Positions 44,190 to 54,072 of a stretch of 64,000 bases of DNA are shown piece by piece. Each line of letters opens with the position of its first letter. Position 1 is the stretch's first letter. The translations under genes and the position numbers were made by a program. Location: positions 17,720 through 81,719 of the forward strand of contig DATCJY010000018.1 of assembly GCA_036562565.1 (NCBI GenBank), given 5' to 3'. Origin of the DNA: DATCJY01 sp036562565. Lineage in GTDB: Bacteria; Bacteroidota; Bacteroidia; Flavobacteriales_D; Sanyastnellaceae. The notes beneath the pieces were generated by a model, which saw only the letters and a list, made by a program, of their open reading frames with translations, made no database searches and was not told the origin of the DNA.

Positions 44190-45356
44190 TTATTTGTTTA
44201 CAAGATTACGAATTTGAGTGAGCTCTTGCTGAAAGACTTCATTCCATAAAAACAGCTCCTTCACTCTGTAGAGTGATGCCGATTTCATCATTTGAAGTTT
44301 ATCAGCGTCCAATGAAAGGACTTCCTTAATGCTTTGCGAAAGAGCAGACACATCGCCCGGAGATAGCAACCAACCGTTCTCTGTAGTCACCATTCTGCTT
44401 ACAGCTCCTGTGTCAGTAGCTATGATGGCCAACCCCTGAGACATGGCCTCTAGGATCACTGTTGGCATGCCCTCTGCCAAGGAAGGACAAACAAGTACAT
44501 CGGCACTGCCCAGTACTTTCATTATTTCATGCTTGTCCGTTAGCACTCCATGATAGCGTAGCTGAGGCATTTTCAATCTTTTGCTACTCGGAATATTTCC
44601 CACAAAATCAAACGACCAGCCGGAAGAATGCTCCTTCTGCAGTTGTGCTAATGCCTGTGCTAATTCTTCCAATCCTTTGCGTCTTTCATATCGCCCAATG
44701 AACACCAACCTTCTTTCCTTAGGGCTACCGGAAGTTGGATGAGAGGCCACCATCTGCTCTTCTACTCCATTGGATGTAAGGATGCGTTTGTGGGGCTTCA
44801 CATTCAATCGGTTGAGAATCGTATCAATCTGCCCCCCGAAAGAAAAAACAGCATCGGCATGCTGCACATTATACTGCACACCGGAACGCAACAAATAAGC
44901 ACCTAACCACGCTTTGACCCCATGGGTCTTCTGATACATTTCATATCCGTGAAAATGCACTCCCATTAGAGGAAGCTTGGCACCTTTCGCTTTCTCCTCA
45001 GCAAACTTCCATCCGCAAAAACCTTGAGCATAAATGAAGTCAAAAGTTCCCAACCTGTCCTTAAGGACATTGTAAATTTTGATGGAATAAGCATATGACT
45101 CCTTGAGGTAGTGACCGGGCATGGAGCCACTCACCGGAAAATTCATTCCGATAATTTCCAAATTGGTAGCATCTTGGCACCCCAGCTCCGCACGCAGATC
45201 GGCCTCAGCAGGAATGATTTTACCGGCAGGAACACAATGAACGAGACACACCTCCTCACCCATCCCGACAAGGTACTTGGCCAAGTAATAAGAATACTTC
45301 TGCATCCCCCCGATTACATAAGGGGAAATACCATCGGTCAATAACAAAATCTTCAT
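44190..45356 (-). CDS. Family 4 glycosyltransferase
   Basis: A 388-residue GT-B fold enzyme. N-terminal MKILLLTDGISPYVIGGMQKYSYYLAKYL is typical of GT4, and the C-terminal donor domain has RRLVFIGRYERRKGLEELA and the PSLAEGMPTVILEAMSQGLA (E-x7-E) motif. It adds a hexose from a nucleotide donor. Start ATG 45356 is chosen since it overlaps the stop of the next gene upstream (ATGA), which indicates coupled translation; the longer frame to 45398 lacks family sequence. Confidence 0.9.
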   Translation of the reverse strand: MKILLLTDGISPYVIGGMQKYSYYLAKYLVGMGEEVCLVHCVPAGKIIPAEADLRAELGCQDATNLEIIGMNFPVSGSMPGHYLKESYAYSIKIYNVLKDRLGTFDFIYAQGFCGWKFAEEKAKGAKLPLMGVHFHGYEMYQKTHGVKAWLGAYLLRSGVQYNVQHADAVFSFGGQIDTILNRLNVKPHKRILTSNGVEEQMVASHPTSGSPKERRLVFIGRYERRKGLEELAQALAQLQKEHSSGWSFDFVGNIPSSKRLKMPQLRYHGVLTDKHEIMKVLGSADVLVCPSLAEGMPTVILEAMSQGLAIIATDTGAVSRMVTTENGWLLSPGDVSALSQSIKEVLSLDADKLQMMKSASLYRVKELFLWNEVFQQELTQIRNLVNK

Positions 45357-46537
45357 TGTTGCATCACTTGTAAAATGTGAGAGGCCGTTTTGTGCCATGT
45401 ATGTTCGCTCAACACTTTTGACTTAAACTGTTCAGCCATCTCGCGTGCCTTTTCTGGATGTGTAAGAAGATACATGAGTGCTCTTTTCAACTCCTGGAGA
45501 TTATCCTTCACCAGCAATCCGTGCACTTGGTGAACCATCACATCGCGTACAGGAATTACATCAGGTGCAATAATGGCCTTGCCCAAAGCACCGTATTCAA
45601 AAATTTTGACGGGTGAGCCATACCAATTACTCTTGGCCATCACCGTTATATCCATCAATGCAATGTGGGCATATACATCTTTATGTGGAATGTTATCCGT
45701 AAAAATCACTTTGTCGGCAATAACGGAGCCTTGAACTCTTTCCTTCAATCGTGGAAGTGACTCTCCTCCGCCCACAATCAATAGTTTACAGGCTTCGTTG
45801 AATTCAGTGGAGAGCACCTCAAATGCCTCAATCAGCAGGTCCACTCCGTGATAAGGAAAAATAGAACCTACAAAACCAATGACTTTATCCGTCTCATCAA
45901 GACCATGCCTTGCCCTCAGCGTGCGTATATCCTTTTCAGTATATTGAATGTTTGCAGGATTTACGGCATTGGGAGTAACATGGATAGTATCAGAATGGAT
46001 GTGTGGTCTTCCGCGTAGGAGATAATCTTTCATGGCAGAAGACACCGTGAAAACACCGTTGGCCATTTCCAACTGTTTACCCTCAATCTTTCTAGCCCTA
46101 GAGATAAACAAACTGGGGCCATCCATTTGAACTTTCTCCTCAGGAAAGGGCGCGTTTACTTCTACATAATAAGGAATGCCATATTTCTTGGCGATGGTAT
46201 AGCCGGACTTCATAAGGTAAAAGCCTCTTTCATAAATGGCATCCGGTTTTTCCTTTAAAATCAATTGCTCCAGCAATTCCCCATGATGTTTATCCATTTG
46301 CATGAGCCGAAAATCTTTCAGGCTTTGCCATAATACGGCCGGGATATACTTCTTCAGAGCATGCTTTTTATATACGAACGAGGCCGCTGGCTGAGCCTCT
46401 TCGCCCCCGCAAATCAATCTTTTCACGGTAACACCATGCTCCTCCATTCCTTTCACCACCTCTCTGATATGCGTACCGGCTCCGCTGGGTGAGGAATAAT
46501 TAATAGTAGGATGGGGACTGTAGTATAATATCTTCAA
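45353..46537 (-). CDS. Family 4 glycosyltransferase
   Basis: A 394-residue GT-B enzyme. N-terminal MKILYYSPHPTINYSSPSGAGTHIREVVKGMEEHGV, the middle VTPNAVNPANI, the donor-site VIGFVGSIFPYHGVDLLIEAF, and EYGALGKAIIAPDV near the C-terminus in place of the usual EAMA. It acts in surface-glycan synthesis. It overlaps the downstream GT4 gene by four bases, and this pair with the O-antigen ligase gene probably forms one transcript. Confidence 0.88.
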   Translation of the reverse strand: MKILYYSPHPTINYSSPSGAGTHIREVVKGMEEHGVTVKRLICGGEEAQPAASFVYKKHALKKYIPAVLWQSLKDFRLMQMDKHHGELLEQLILKEKPDAIYERGFYLMKSGYTIAKKYGIPYYVEVNAPFPEEKVQMDGPSLFISRARKIEGKQLEMANGVFTVSSAMKDYLLRGRPHIHSDTIHVTPNAVNPANIQYTEKDIRTLRARHGLDETDKVIGFVGSIFPYHGVDLLIEAFEVLSTEFNEACKLLIVGGGESLPRLKERVQGSVIADKVIFTDNIPHKDVYAHIALMDITVMAKSNWYGSPVKIFEYGALGKAIIAPDVIPVRDVMVHQVHGLLVKDNLQELKRALMYLLTHPEKAREMAEQFKSKVLSEHTWHKTASHILQVMQQ

Positions 46538-47111
46538 CTCTCTTCAATCTATCTATAAAAGTGGTCTGGTCATTCCTGACTGCTTGAGCCCGAGAACCAA
46601 GGTGCATTGAAATTCATCAATGCTGTCACGGCCGCGAATGTAAGGAGCCGCTTTGTGCGAAACATCACCCATCCAACGGCCACTTCATTATTTATCGCAA
46701 ATGATTGAAAATGACGGCTCGCTCGAGCCCCATCACCTTCCCCGCTATTAACCAATGACTTACCTACAAAAAAACCAATGCTCAGAATCGCTTAACTAAC
46801 TCCTTCGCACGCTGCATTCCATCCACTCGAACACCGGTTTTTCATCGTTTTTTGGCCAATTTCCGCTTTGTAATTTTTCAACGTCAGCAATGCAGCCTCG
46901 TGGAAAAGATAAAATTTATATGCGTGCATAACCTTCTATTCCCCCTGCACAAAGCCTGATAACGAATGAGTGAGCACCGAGTATGCTCTTGTATTGTTCG
47001 AATAATTTCATAGCTCCGAAAGCGGACTTAGGAGGTTTAAAAAAAAATATTGTGAGATTGTAAAAAAGTATATTTTTGGCGCGCTTTAAATCCATAAAAA
47101 ATCTTTTAGAA
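46538..47111. other. Intergenic region between the glycan block and acpP
   Basis: 574 bases between divergent transcripts, without a supported gene. A 61-codon minus-strand ORF at 46570-46755 has no family, no start context and poor composition. The right end holds the acpP promoter. Otherwise nothing distinctive is seen. Confidence 0.7.
47049..47077 (+). promoter_or_regulatory. acpP promoter
   Basis: TTG at 47049-47051, 18 bases, then TATTTTTG at 47070-47077, an exact fit to the Bacteroidota sigma-A consensus (TAnnTTTG). The acpP ATG follows at 47112 after a 34-base leader. This is the best promoter in the window. Confidence 0.75.
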
Positions 47112-47348
47112 ATGTCAGAAGTAACAAAGAAAGTGACCGCCATAATTGTTGACAAACTAGGCGTTGAAGAAGCAGATGTAACTCGTGAGGCAAGCTTCAC
47201 CAATGATTTGGGTGCGGACTCTTTGGACACCGTTGAATTGATCATGGAATTCGAAAAAGAATTCAACATTGCGATTCCAGACGATCAAGCTGAGAAAATC
47301 GCAACTGTAGGTCAAGCTATTGATTATATCGAGGCTAACACGAAGTAA
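47112..47348 (+). CDS. acpP: Acyl carrier protein AcpP
   Basis: A 78-residue acidic four-helix carrier protein. Ser37 in GADSLDTVELIM receives the 4'-phosphopantetheine arm. It carries growing acyl chains for fatty-acid synthesis and is followed by fabF, 49 bases downstream, in the order commonly seen in bacteria. Start ATG 47112 (MSEVTKKV) is set by the family; the frame runs back to 47076, inside the promoter. Confidence 0.97.
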   Translation: MSEVTKKVTAIIVDKLGVEEADVTREASFTNDLGADSLDTVELIMEFEKEFNIAIPDDQAEKIATVGQAIDYIEANTK

Positions 47349-47397
47349 TCGCCCTCATTGCGTTAATAATCTTACTTTTATTTAAAGAATTTACTGT

Positions 47398-48648
47398 ATG
47401 CAGCTCAAAAGGGTAGTAATTACCGGACTTGGTGCACTTACTCCGCTTGGAAATGATGTTCCATCATATTGGAATGGTCTAATCAATGGTGTAAGTGGGG
47501 CGAACCTTATTACCCGTTTTGATGCATCTAAATTCAAAACCCGATTTGCATGTGAGCTGAAAGGCTTCAATGTGGAAGACCACATTGATCGCAAGGAAGC
47601 GCGCAGGATGGACCCCTACACCCACTACGCCCTTGTTGTTTGCAAAGAGGCCATTACCGATTCCGGTCTAGACCTCGAAAAAATCAATAAGGACAGAGTA
47701 GGTGTAATTTGGGGGTCGGGTATTGGAGGTCTTTTGACTTTCCAAGAAGAGTGTATGGCTTTTGGGAAAGGAGACGGGACACCACGTTTCAATCCTTTCT
47801 TTATACCCAAAATGATAGCCGATATAGCCTCCGGCCATATCTCCATCAACTACGGTTTCAGAGGGCCCAACTACACCACTACCTCGGCCTGTGCTTCATC
47901 TAACAATGCAATGATTGATGCCTATAACTTGATTCGTTTGGGCAAATCAGATATCATCGTAACTGGTGGTTCTGAGGCAGCCGTAACCGAAGCAGGTGTT
48001 GGCGGATTCAATGCTTGTAAGGCCCTTTCAGAAAACAACGAATCCTATGCCACCGCTTCCCGTCCTTTCGATCAAACGCGTGATGGATTCGTACTAGGCG
48101 AAGGTGCTGGATGCTTGATATTTGAAGAATATGAGCACGCCAAAGCCCGCGGTGCGAAAATCTATTGCGAGGTGAAAGGTGGTGGCCTCAGCGCTGACGC
48201 ATACCATATCACTGCACCACATCCTGAAGGCCTCGGTGCAAAATTGGTTATGCGCAATGCACTCGAAGATGCTGGAATGTCGCCTGCTGACATTGACTAC
48301 ATCAACGTACACGGCACTTCTACTCCACTGGGAGACGTACAAGAAGCACGTGCTATCCAAGATGTATTCGGTGAGCATGCGTATAATTTGAACATTAGCA
48401 GTACCAAATCAATGACCGGCCACCTACTTGGTGCAGCCGGTGCTGTTGAAGCCATTGCGGCCATTCTTGCCCTCAATCATGGCATTGTACCGCCAACCAT
48501 CAACTTTAGCGTTCCGGATCCCGAGCTAGATCCTAAACTGAACTTTACGTTCAACACCGCTCAGAAACGCGAAATGAGAGCTGTTATGAGCAATACCTTC
48601 GGTTTTGGTGGGCACAACACCTCTGCCATCTTTGCTAAAGTGGAATGA
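47398..48648 (+). CDS. fabF: Beta-ketoacyl-ACP synthase II FabF
   Basis: A 416-residue thiolase-fold condensing enzyme. The catalytic triad is present: Cys165 in TTSACASSNNA, His in VHGTSTPLGD and His in TGHLLGAAGAVE. It elongates acyl-ACP with malonyl-ACP. The length is standard. It overlaps rnc by four bases (ATGA), so acpP, fabF and rnc are likely one operon. Confidence 0.97.
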   Translation: MQLKRVVITGLGALTPLGNDVPSYWNGLINGVSGANLITRFDASKFKTRFACELKGFNVEDHIDRKEARRMDPYTHYALVVCKEAITDSGLDLEKINKDRVGVIWGSGIGGLLTFQEECMAFGKGDGTPRFNPFFIPKMIADIASGHISINYGFRGPNYTTTSACASSNNAMIDAYNLIRLGKSDIIVTGGSEAAVTEAGVGGFNACKALSENNESYATASRPFDQTRDGFVLGEGAGCLIFEEYEHAKARGAKIYCEVKGGGLSADAYHITAPHPEGLGAKLVMRNALEDAGMSPADIDYINVHGTSTPLGDVQEARAIQDVFGEHAYNLNISSTKSMTGHLLGAAGAVEAIAAILALNHGIVPPTINFSVPDPELDPKLNFTFNTAQKREMRAVMSNTFGFGGHNTSAIFAKVE

Positions 48649-49364
48649 TCTGGAAGTTTCCTTTCTTTTCTAAAAAAGGGTCCAATAATAAGTCCATCGA
48701 AGCTTTCGTAAGGAACTCCTTTGGCTTTACGCCAAAGGATACAACCCTCTACGAACAAGCGCTTCGACATAGTTCGGCAGCTACCAACATCAAACCCGGT
48801 GTCAAAAACAGCAATGAACGTCTTGAGTTCTTAGGCGATGCAATTCTTGACTCTATCGTAGCCCATTACCTCTTCAATAAATATCCTTTACTTCCTGAAG
48901 GTGAACTCACCAAGATGAAAAGTAAGGTGGTGCGAAGAGAAAATCTCAATATGTTGGGCTATTCGCTCAATATTCAAAATCTTCTTGATCTCAACCTGGG
49001 CAAACAAGAAATGCACGACTCCATAGTGGGCAACGCAATGGAAGCCATGATTGGCGCCATCTACCTCGATAAAGGATACGATGTAACGCGCAACATCGTG
49101 CTCAAATTCTTGAAACAACACGGCCTTGATACAAAGATTCATGACGATGTTGACTACAAGAGCAAATTGCACGAATGGAGCCAAAAACACCGCAAAGAGC
49201 TCAATTACAAAGTGCTGCAACACTCCAATAAAGGAGGCAACAGCTACTATAAAATCGCTGTATTCATTGATGACAAGCAATACGGTGTAGGTGAAGGAAG
49301 CTCCAAAAAGTCTGCTGAGCAGCGCGCTGCCAAGGAAGCAAGCGGCAAAATCTTTACAGATTAA
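48645..49364 (+). CDS. rnc: Ribonuclease III
   Basis: A 239-residue enzyme. The signature ERLEFLGDAI near residue 62 and the catalytic EAMIGAIYLD region form the nuclease domain; the last 75 residues are a dsRNA-binding domain (SKLHEWSQKHRK, then GEGSSKKSAEQRAAKEA). It processes rRNA precursors and other double-stranded RNA. The ATG overlaps the fabF stop. The N-terminal extension of about 25 residues (IWKFPFFSKKGS) is common in this phylum. Confidence 0.97.
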   Translation: MIWKFPFFSKKGSNNKSIEAFVRNSFGFTPKDTTLYEQALRHSSAATNIKPGVKNSNERLEFLGDAILDSIVAHYLFNKYPLLPEGELTKMKSKVVRRENLNMLGYSLNIQNLLDLNLGKQEMHDSIVGNAMEAMIGAIYLDKGYDVTRNIVLKFLKQHGLDTKIHDDVDYKSKLHEWSQKHRKELNYKVLQHSNKGGNSYYKIAVFIDDKQYGVGEGSSKKSAEQRAAKEASGKIFTD

Positions 49365-49431
49365 TTTCTCTCAAAGAAGATTGCTCATAAAAAGTTGATA
49401 GCCTGACTCTATCGACTGCCGTGGCACACCT

Positions 49432-49439
49432 TACCTTTG
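49432..49439 (+). promoter_or_regulatory. Promoter box upstream of asnB
   Basis: TACCTTTG matches TAnnTTTG exactly and lies 12 bases before the ATG at 49452. No TTG was seen at the right distance upstream. It overlaps an in-frame TTG, which argues that translation starts at the later ATG. Confidence 0.45.
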
Positions 49440-49451
49440 AGCCATCAGTCT

Positions 49452-51317
49452 ATGTGTGGAATAAGTGGAATATACGGTCATAAAAATGTTTCTCTTGCAG
49501 AAACTACCGTGATGCAGATGAACAAATGCATGGCCCATCGCGGACCGGATGCCCAAGGTCTTTGGTCCAATGATGAAGTTGTACTAGGACACCGCAGACT
49601 TTCCATCATCGATACTTCTGAAGCCGGTAATCAACCATTCATCTCACAGGACAAGAAGATTGTCATTGTCTTCAACGGTGAGATTTACAACTACATCGAA
49701 CTAAAGCAAGAACTATCTCAACATTACGAATTTCACACCGCTACCGATACGGAAGTCATCATAGCCGCTTATCTGCATTGGGGCATTGATTGCCTCAAGC
49801 ATTTCATCGGAATGTTTGGCTTTGCATTATATGATGTAGAAAAAGAAAAGCTCTTTATCGTACGCGACAGACTGGGTATTAAGCCTATCTATTACGCATC
49901 TACAAAGCACGGACTGCTATTCGCATCCGAAATACGTTCTATCCTTTCCACCGATTTGGTAAAGCGCAAAATCAGTCGAGAAGCATTGGTTGATTACTTG
50001 CATTACCAAACGGTGCATGCTCCAAATACCATCATTGAAGGAATCGAGATATTGATGCCCGGACATTACATGGAGCTAAGCAAAAACGAAACAAAAACGA
50101 TTTGCTATTGGAATGCGATAGAATCTGCCAACAAGCCCAATCTTGGAGAAAGCAAGACGCACGTAAAGAAACGTATTCAAGAGCTACTGCTCTCTTCCGT
50201 TGAGATGCGCATGCGTGCTGATGTGCCTTTTGGTGCATTTCTCTCAGGAGGTATAGACTCCAGTATTGTTGTTGGATTGATGAGTCAAATATCATCGCAT
50301 CCGGTAAATACATTCTCTGTAACGTTCCACGAGAAAGAGTTTGATGAGAGTCCATACTCATCTTTGATAGCCAAAAAATTCGGCACCAAGCACACCCCTA
50401 TTCAACTTCGTGCGGAGGACTTTTTAAAGCTCATACCGCATGCATTGCGAGCTATTGATCATCCAAGTGGTGACGGCCCCAACACCTACGTTGTATCCAA
50501 AGTCACACGTGAAGCCGGAGTTAAAATGGCATTGAGCGGACTCGGAGGCGATGAATTGTTCGCAGGATATAAAGTGTTCCAACGCATGAAGCTCTTGGAA
50601 TGCAACAAATGGATGAAGATGACTCCTCGCATTATCAGAAAAGTAGCCGGACAGATTTTGCTCAAAGCAAAACCATCGGTTTCATCTGAAAAGTTTGCTG
50701 AGGCCTTGGCAAAACCGCAAATGAACTTTGCGAGTTCCTATCCTCTCAGTCGCCAAATACTTCCTACTCGAACGATTGAAAAACTGCTGAAAAAGCAAAT
50801 TACAATTATCAATCCGATTGCCTCCAGAGTAAATAATATTTCCAAGTGCACTTTACCACTGCTGTCTAAAGTTTCTATAGCCGAGATGGAAACCTATATG
50901 CAGAACGTCTTACTTCGGGATAGCGATCAAATGAGCATGGCCCATGCGTTGGAAATCCGTGTACCATTCCTCGATCATCGCCTGGTGCAATACGTGCTTG
51001 GAGTGAATGACGAATTGAAGTATCCACATACTCCCAAACAACTACTCACCGATTCATTTGAAGACCTATTACCGGAAGAAGTAGTGAACCGACCGAAGAT
51101 GGGCTTTACCTTCCCTTGGGCCATTTGGATGCGTGGTGAACTCAAAGGATTCTGTGAAGAGAATCTCCAAGCATTAAACCAAGTTGAAGAAATTGATTCA
51201 AATGAAGTGAATGTGCTCTGGAAACGCTTCATCGAGAAAGACCCCGCTATCACATGGTCACGAATATGGCCACTCGTTGTTCTTGGTCACTGGGTAAAAC
51301 AACATGATGTCCACTAA
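49452..51317 (+). CDS. asnB: Asparagine synthase (glutamine-hydrolysing)
   Basis: A 621-residue protein. Removal of Met exposes Cys2 in MCGISGIYGH, the glutaminase nucleophile. The synthetase domain has the ATP pyrophosphatase loop FLSGGIDSSIVVGLM. The start must be ATG 49452 because the N-terminal Cys is needed; the in-frame TTG upstream would block it. Such AsnB copies placed beside glycosyltransferase genes (here a GT4 that overlaps its end by 14 bases) may amidate a sugar acid or a peptide instead of making asparagine, but the sequence does not prove this. Confidence 0.9.
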   Translation: MCGISGIYGHKNVSLAETTVMQMNKCMAHRGPDAQGLWSNDEVVLGHRRLSIIDTSEAGNQPFISQDKKIVIVFNGEIYNYIELKQELSQHYEFHTATDTEVIIAAYLHWGIDCLKHFIGMFGFALYDVEKEKLFIVRDRLGIKPIYYASTKHGLLFASEIRSILSTDLVKRKISREALVDYLHYQTVHAPNTIIEGIEILMPGHYMELSKNETKTICYWNAIESANKPNLGESKTHVKKRIQELLLSSVEMRMRADVPFGAFLSGGIDSSIVVGLMSQISSHPVNTFSVTFHEKEFDESPYSSLIAKKFGTKHTPIQLRAEDFLKLIPHALRAIDHPSGDGPNTYVVSKVTREAGVKMALSGLGGDELFAGYKVFQRMKLLECNKWMKMTPRIIRKVAGQILLKAKPSVSSEKFAEALAKPQMNFASSYPLSRQILPTRTIEKLLKKQITIINPIASRVNNISKCTLPLLSKVSIAEMETYMQNVLLRDSDQMSMAHALEIRVPFLDHRLVQYVLGVNDELKYPHTPKQLLTDSFEDLLPEEVVNRPKMGFTFPWAIWMRGELKGFCEENLQALNQVEEIDSNEVNVLWKRFIEKDPAITWSRIWPLVVLGHWVKQHDVH

Positions 51318-52452
51318 ACGAAAGAAGATTTTAGTTCTTACCGATTGGTTTCTTCCGGGATATAAGGCCGGAGGGCCTATTCGTTCATTGGCCAATTTAA
51401 TTGCCACGCTCAAAGACATCGACTTTTATGTCGTGACGCGCAACACTGACCACTATTCTACTTTACCATACGCTGGCATACCAAGCAACCAATGGGTAAA
51501 GCACAGTGATAATTGCCAAGTAATGTATCTGGACGAACAACATGTTCAGCTCAAAACGTTCGTGGCCATTCTCAAGGAACATACCTTCGATAAAATTTAT
51601 CTGAACTCATTGTTCTCTCCCAAGTTTACGTTAGTACCATTACTTGGTATAAAGCGGCTAAAACTTCAACACAAGGCAATCCTTGCTCCGCGTGGTATGC
51701 TCAAAGCAGGCGCGCTATCCATCAAAGCACGCAAGAAGCGCTTGTTCCTGCTTTCCTCTAAAGTAATGGGATTGTATAACGGGATCGAATGGCACGCAAC
51801 GAGCAAAGAAGAAGTTGAAGAAATCAAACATCATTTTCCTAAAGCGAAGGCAGTTCACCTTGCTCCTAACCTTGCTTCTGCTATTGGTGAAAAACCATTA
51901 AAACCACATAAAAATTCAGGGCAGCTCAAGTTGGTTTGCATTGCACGTATTTCAGCTGAAAAAGGAATCATGGAGGCACTGTCGTTTTTAAAAAATGCGG
52001 AACTGCAAGGCGCTGTTACGTGCGACTTTTATGGCACCATCCAAAACATCGATTTCTTAAACGAATGCAAATCACTCGCACAACAAATTCCGAATGTGGA
52101 GATTGAATTCAAAGGAGAAATAGCGCCACACCTTGTTCCTTCAACTTTGCAACAATATCACTTCTTCTACTTACCTACACTTGGAGAAAACTTTGGTCAT
52201 GCTATTGCAGAAGCGCTCAGCAATGCAACACCGGTCATCATCAGCAACAAAACTCCTTGGCAAAACTTGCAGGAACAACACGCGGGTTGGGACTTACCAC
52301 TGGAGTCACATGCATTTACTACGGTATTACAACAATGCCTATTGATGGACCACACAACTTATCTCACCTATAGCAACGGTGCATATCAATTAGCACTATC
52401 GAAGTTCAATGATCCTGAAAAGCTGAATGCGCAGTACAAGCTTTTCGCATAA
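51304..52452 (+). CDS. Family 4 glycosyltransferase
   Basis: A 382-residue GT-B enzyme. N-terminal MSTKRKKILVLTDWFLPGYKAGGPIRSLANLI is typical of capsule or O-antigen GT4 enzymes, with LKLVCIARISAEKGIMEALSFL and LPTLGENFGHAIAEALSNATPVI as the donor site. The start overlaps the asnB end by 14 bases, so they form a pair. ATG 51304 and 51307 are both possible. Confidence 0.88.
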   Translation: MMSTKRKKILVLTDWFLPGYKAGGPIRSLANLIATLKDIDFYVVTRNTDHYSTLPYAGIPSNQWVKHSDNCQVMYLDEQHVQLKTFVAILKEHTFDKIYLNSLFSPKFTLVPLLGIKRLKLQHKAILAPRGMLKAGALSIKARKKRLFLLSSKVMGLYNGIEWHATSKEEVEEIKHHFPKAKAVHLAPNLASAIGEKPLKPHKNSGQLKLVCIARISAEKGIMEALSFLKNAELQGAVTCDFYGTIQNIDFLNECKSLAQQIPNVEIEFKGEIAPHLVPSTLQQYHFFYLPTLGENFGHAIAEALSNATPVIISNKTPWQNLQEQHAGWDLPLESHAFTTVLQQCLLMDHTTYLTYSNGAYQLALSKFNDPEKLNAQYKLFA

Positions 52453-52466
52453 AATAGTTGGACGAT

Positions 52467-53039
52467 TTAATTTTTCATCCTCCGCGTAGCGTCCATACAA
52501 TAGAATAATTCCTCAAAAAATTTATCAGCGCGTTTCTTGGTTGCAGATTCATCTTTAGGGACACCGTATTCATCAAATGACTCTTGAACATGGGGAACCG
52601 GAAACATGGCAGGTACCGTCCACGCCTTGAGTTTCCACAACGCGAACTGTAACGAAATCAATACTTGCATACCCGCAAACGAACCTCCCGAAACAGTTGC
52701 TATGGCTACCGGTTTGTGATACCATTCATCTACCAATAAATCAATCGCATTCTTCAATGCTGCAGGATAACCACTGTTGTACTCAGGTGTCACAATTATA
52801 ATACCATCAGCACCGGCCACCACTTGAGCAAATGCTTTCGCATCTTCCGAAGGATTCTTCTGATACTTCAAGCGCTCATGAAAAACAGGAAAATTGAGTT
52901 TCGCCAAATCCAATAATTCCACCTCAACGTTCTCCCGTATTTGCAGCTCCTTTTCTAAATAAAGCGCTACACGGTGACTTTTTCTTCCCTCCCTAACACT
53001 TGCAGAGATAATTGCTACACGATAGTTCGATTCCAACAT
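52467..53039 (-). CDS. NAD(P)H-dependent FMN reductase
   Basis: A 190-residue flavodoxin-like reductase. AIISASVREGRKSHRVAL binds the FMN phosphate, and TPEYNSGYPAALKNAID is the classic second motif, with SGGSFAGMQVL near residue 110. It reduces FMN, quinones or azo compounds using NAD(P)H. The start is ATG 53039 (MLESNYRVAIISAS); the frame extends to 53063. Single gene, convergent with the GT4 gene. Confidence 0.85.
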   Translation of the reverse strand: MLESNYRVAIISASVREGRKSHRVALYLEKELQIRENVEVELLDLAKLNFPVFHERLKYQKNPSEDAKAFAQVVAGADGIIIVTPEYNSGYPAALKNAIDLLVDEWYHKPVAIATVSGGSFAGMQVLISLQFALWKLKAWTVPAMFPVPHVQESFDEYGVPKDESATKKRADKFFEELFYCMDATRRMKN

Positions 53040-53232
53040 TTTATGAGTATTTAATGCAATCAAAGATAGAGGTCACCAAATGCAATGGTTATATAACTTC
53101 TCAGTTCTGTTCTAACTACAATGCGATTACACAACGAGCTTTGTCACTTTAGCACATTAGAATAATGCTAATCAAAACCCATAATCAAACGCTTCTTTAT
53201 AGCTTGCACCCCAATTCCATTGAAACAATATC

Positions 53233-54048
53233 ATGTTGTTCTTTCCCAATGCTAAAGTGAATCTCGGCCTGTATGTGACAGAGAAACGCAACGATGGTTT
53301 CCACAACATCGAAAGCATCTTCATGCCTATCAAGCTTTGTGATGTATTGGACATCGTTCCATCATCGGTCAATGATATCGAGTTGGAACTTTTGGGCATA
53401 AACATTGAAGGCGACAAGGACAATAACATCTGCACCAAAGCATGGAGACTCCTTCATGAACAACATGGTATTGGAGGTGTAAGATGCATCTTACTGAAAA
53501 ACATCCCAACGGGTGCAGGCCTCGGGGGCGGCTCAGCAGATGGAGCTTTTATGCTCAAAGCACTCAATCAACTTTTTAATCTCAACTTGAGCAATCACCA
53601 ATTACACGAATATGCCGCAGCACTTGGCAGTGACTGCCCATTCTTCATTGACAACAAACCCAAATTCGTCTTTGGTCGCGGAGAGTTATTGGAAGATGTG
53701 GAGCTGGATTTGAAAAATTATTTCATTACGGTAGTTCATCCGGGAATTCATGTGAGTACACCAAAAGCTTACAGCTTGATTAAACCTGTTCCGGCCCCCA
53801 ACAATCTCCGCAAAATCAGCACCATGCCCATTACCGATTGGAGAAATACATTGACCAACCAATTCGAAAGTCCTATTGCTGAACTACATCCCGAAATTGG
53901 TGCGGTTAAAGAAAAACTCTACCGCGAAGGAGCGATTTACGCAGCCATGAGCGGCAGTGGCTCTGCTGTCATCGGAATTTTCTCCGAACAGAAAAACCTA
54001 ACCCACTTGTTTCCAAACTACTTCTGCCGTACCGTGGAGTTTTTATGA
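53233..54048 (+). CDS. ispE: 4-diphosphocytidyl-2-C-methyl-D-erythritol kinase IspE
   Basis: A 271-residue GHMP kinase. The ATP-binding motif PTGAGLGGGSADGAFML lies near residue 97, FPNAKVNLGL at the N-terminus binds the substrate, and AMSGSGSAVIG near the C-terminus completes the fold. It phosphorylates the CDP-ME intermediate of the MEP isoprenoid pathway, so this organism makes isoprenoids by MEP. Single gene; dnaX follows 116 bases later. Confidence 0.95.
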   Translation: MLFFPNAKVNLGLYVTEKRNDGFHNIESIFMPIKLCDVLDIVPSSVNDIELELLGINIEGDKDNNICTKAWRLLHEQHGIGGVRCILLKNIPTGAGLGGGSADGAFMLKALNQLFNLNLSNHQLHEYAAALGSDCPFFIDNKPKFVFGRGELLEDVELDLKNYFITVVHPGIHVSTPKAYSLIKPVPAPNNLRKISTMPITDWRNTLTNQFESPIAELHPEIGAVKEKLYREGAIYAAMSGSGSAVIGIFSEQKNLTHLFPNYFCRTVEFL

Positions 54049-54072
54049 TTTTCCTTTCCATAAAAACCGCAA

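Noticed and set aside
46570..46755. 61-codon minus-strand ORF between the glycan block and acpP
   Set aside because: No recognisable domain and no promoter or ribosome-binding evidence.
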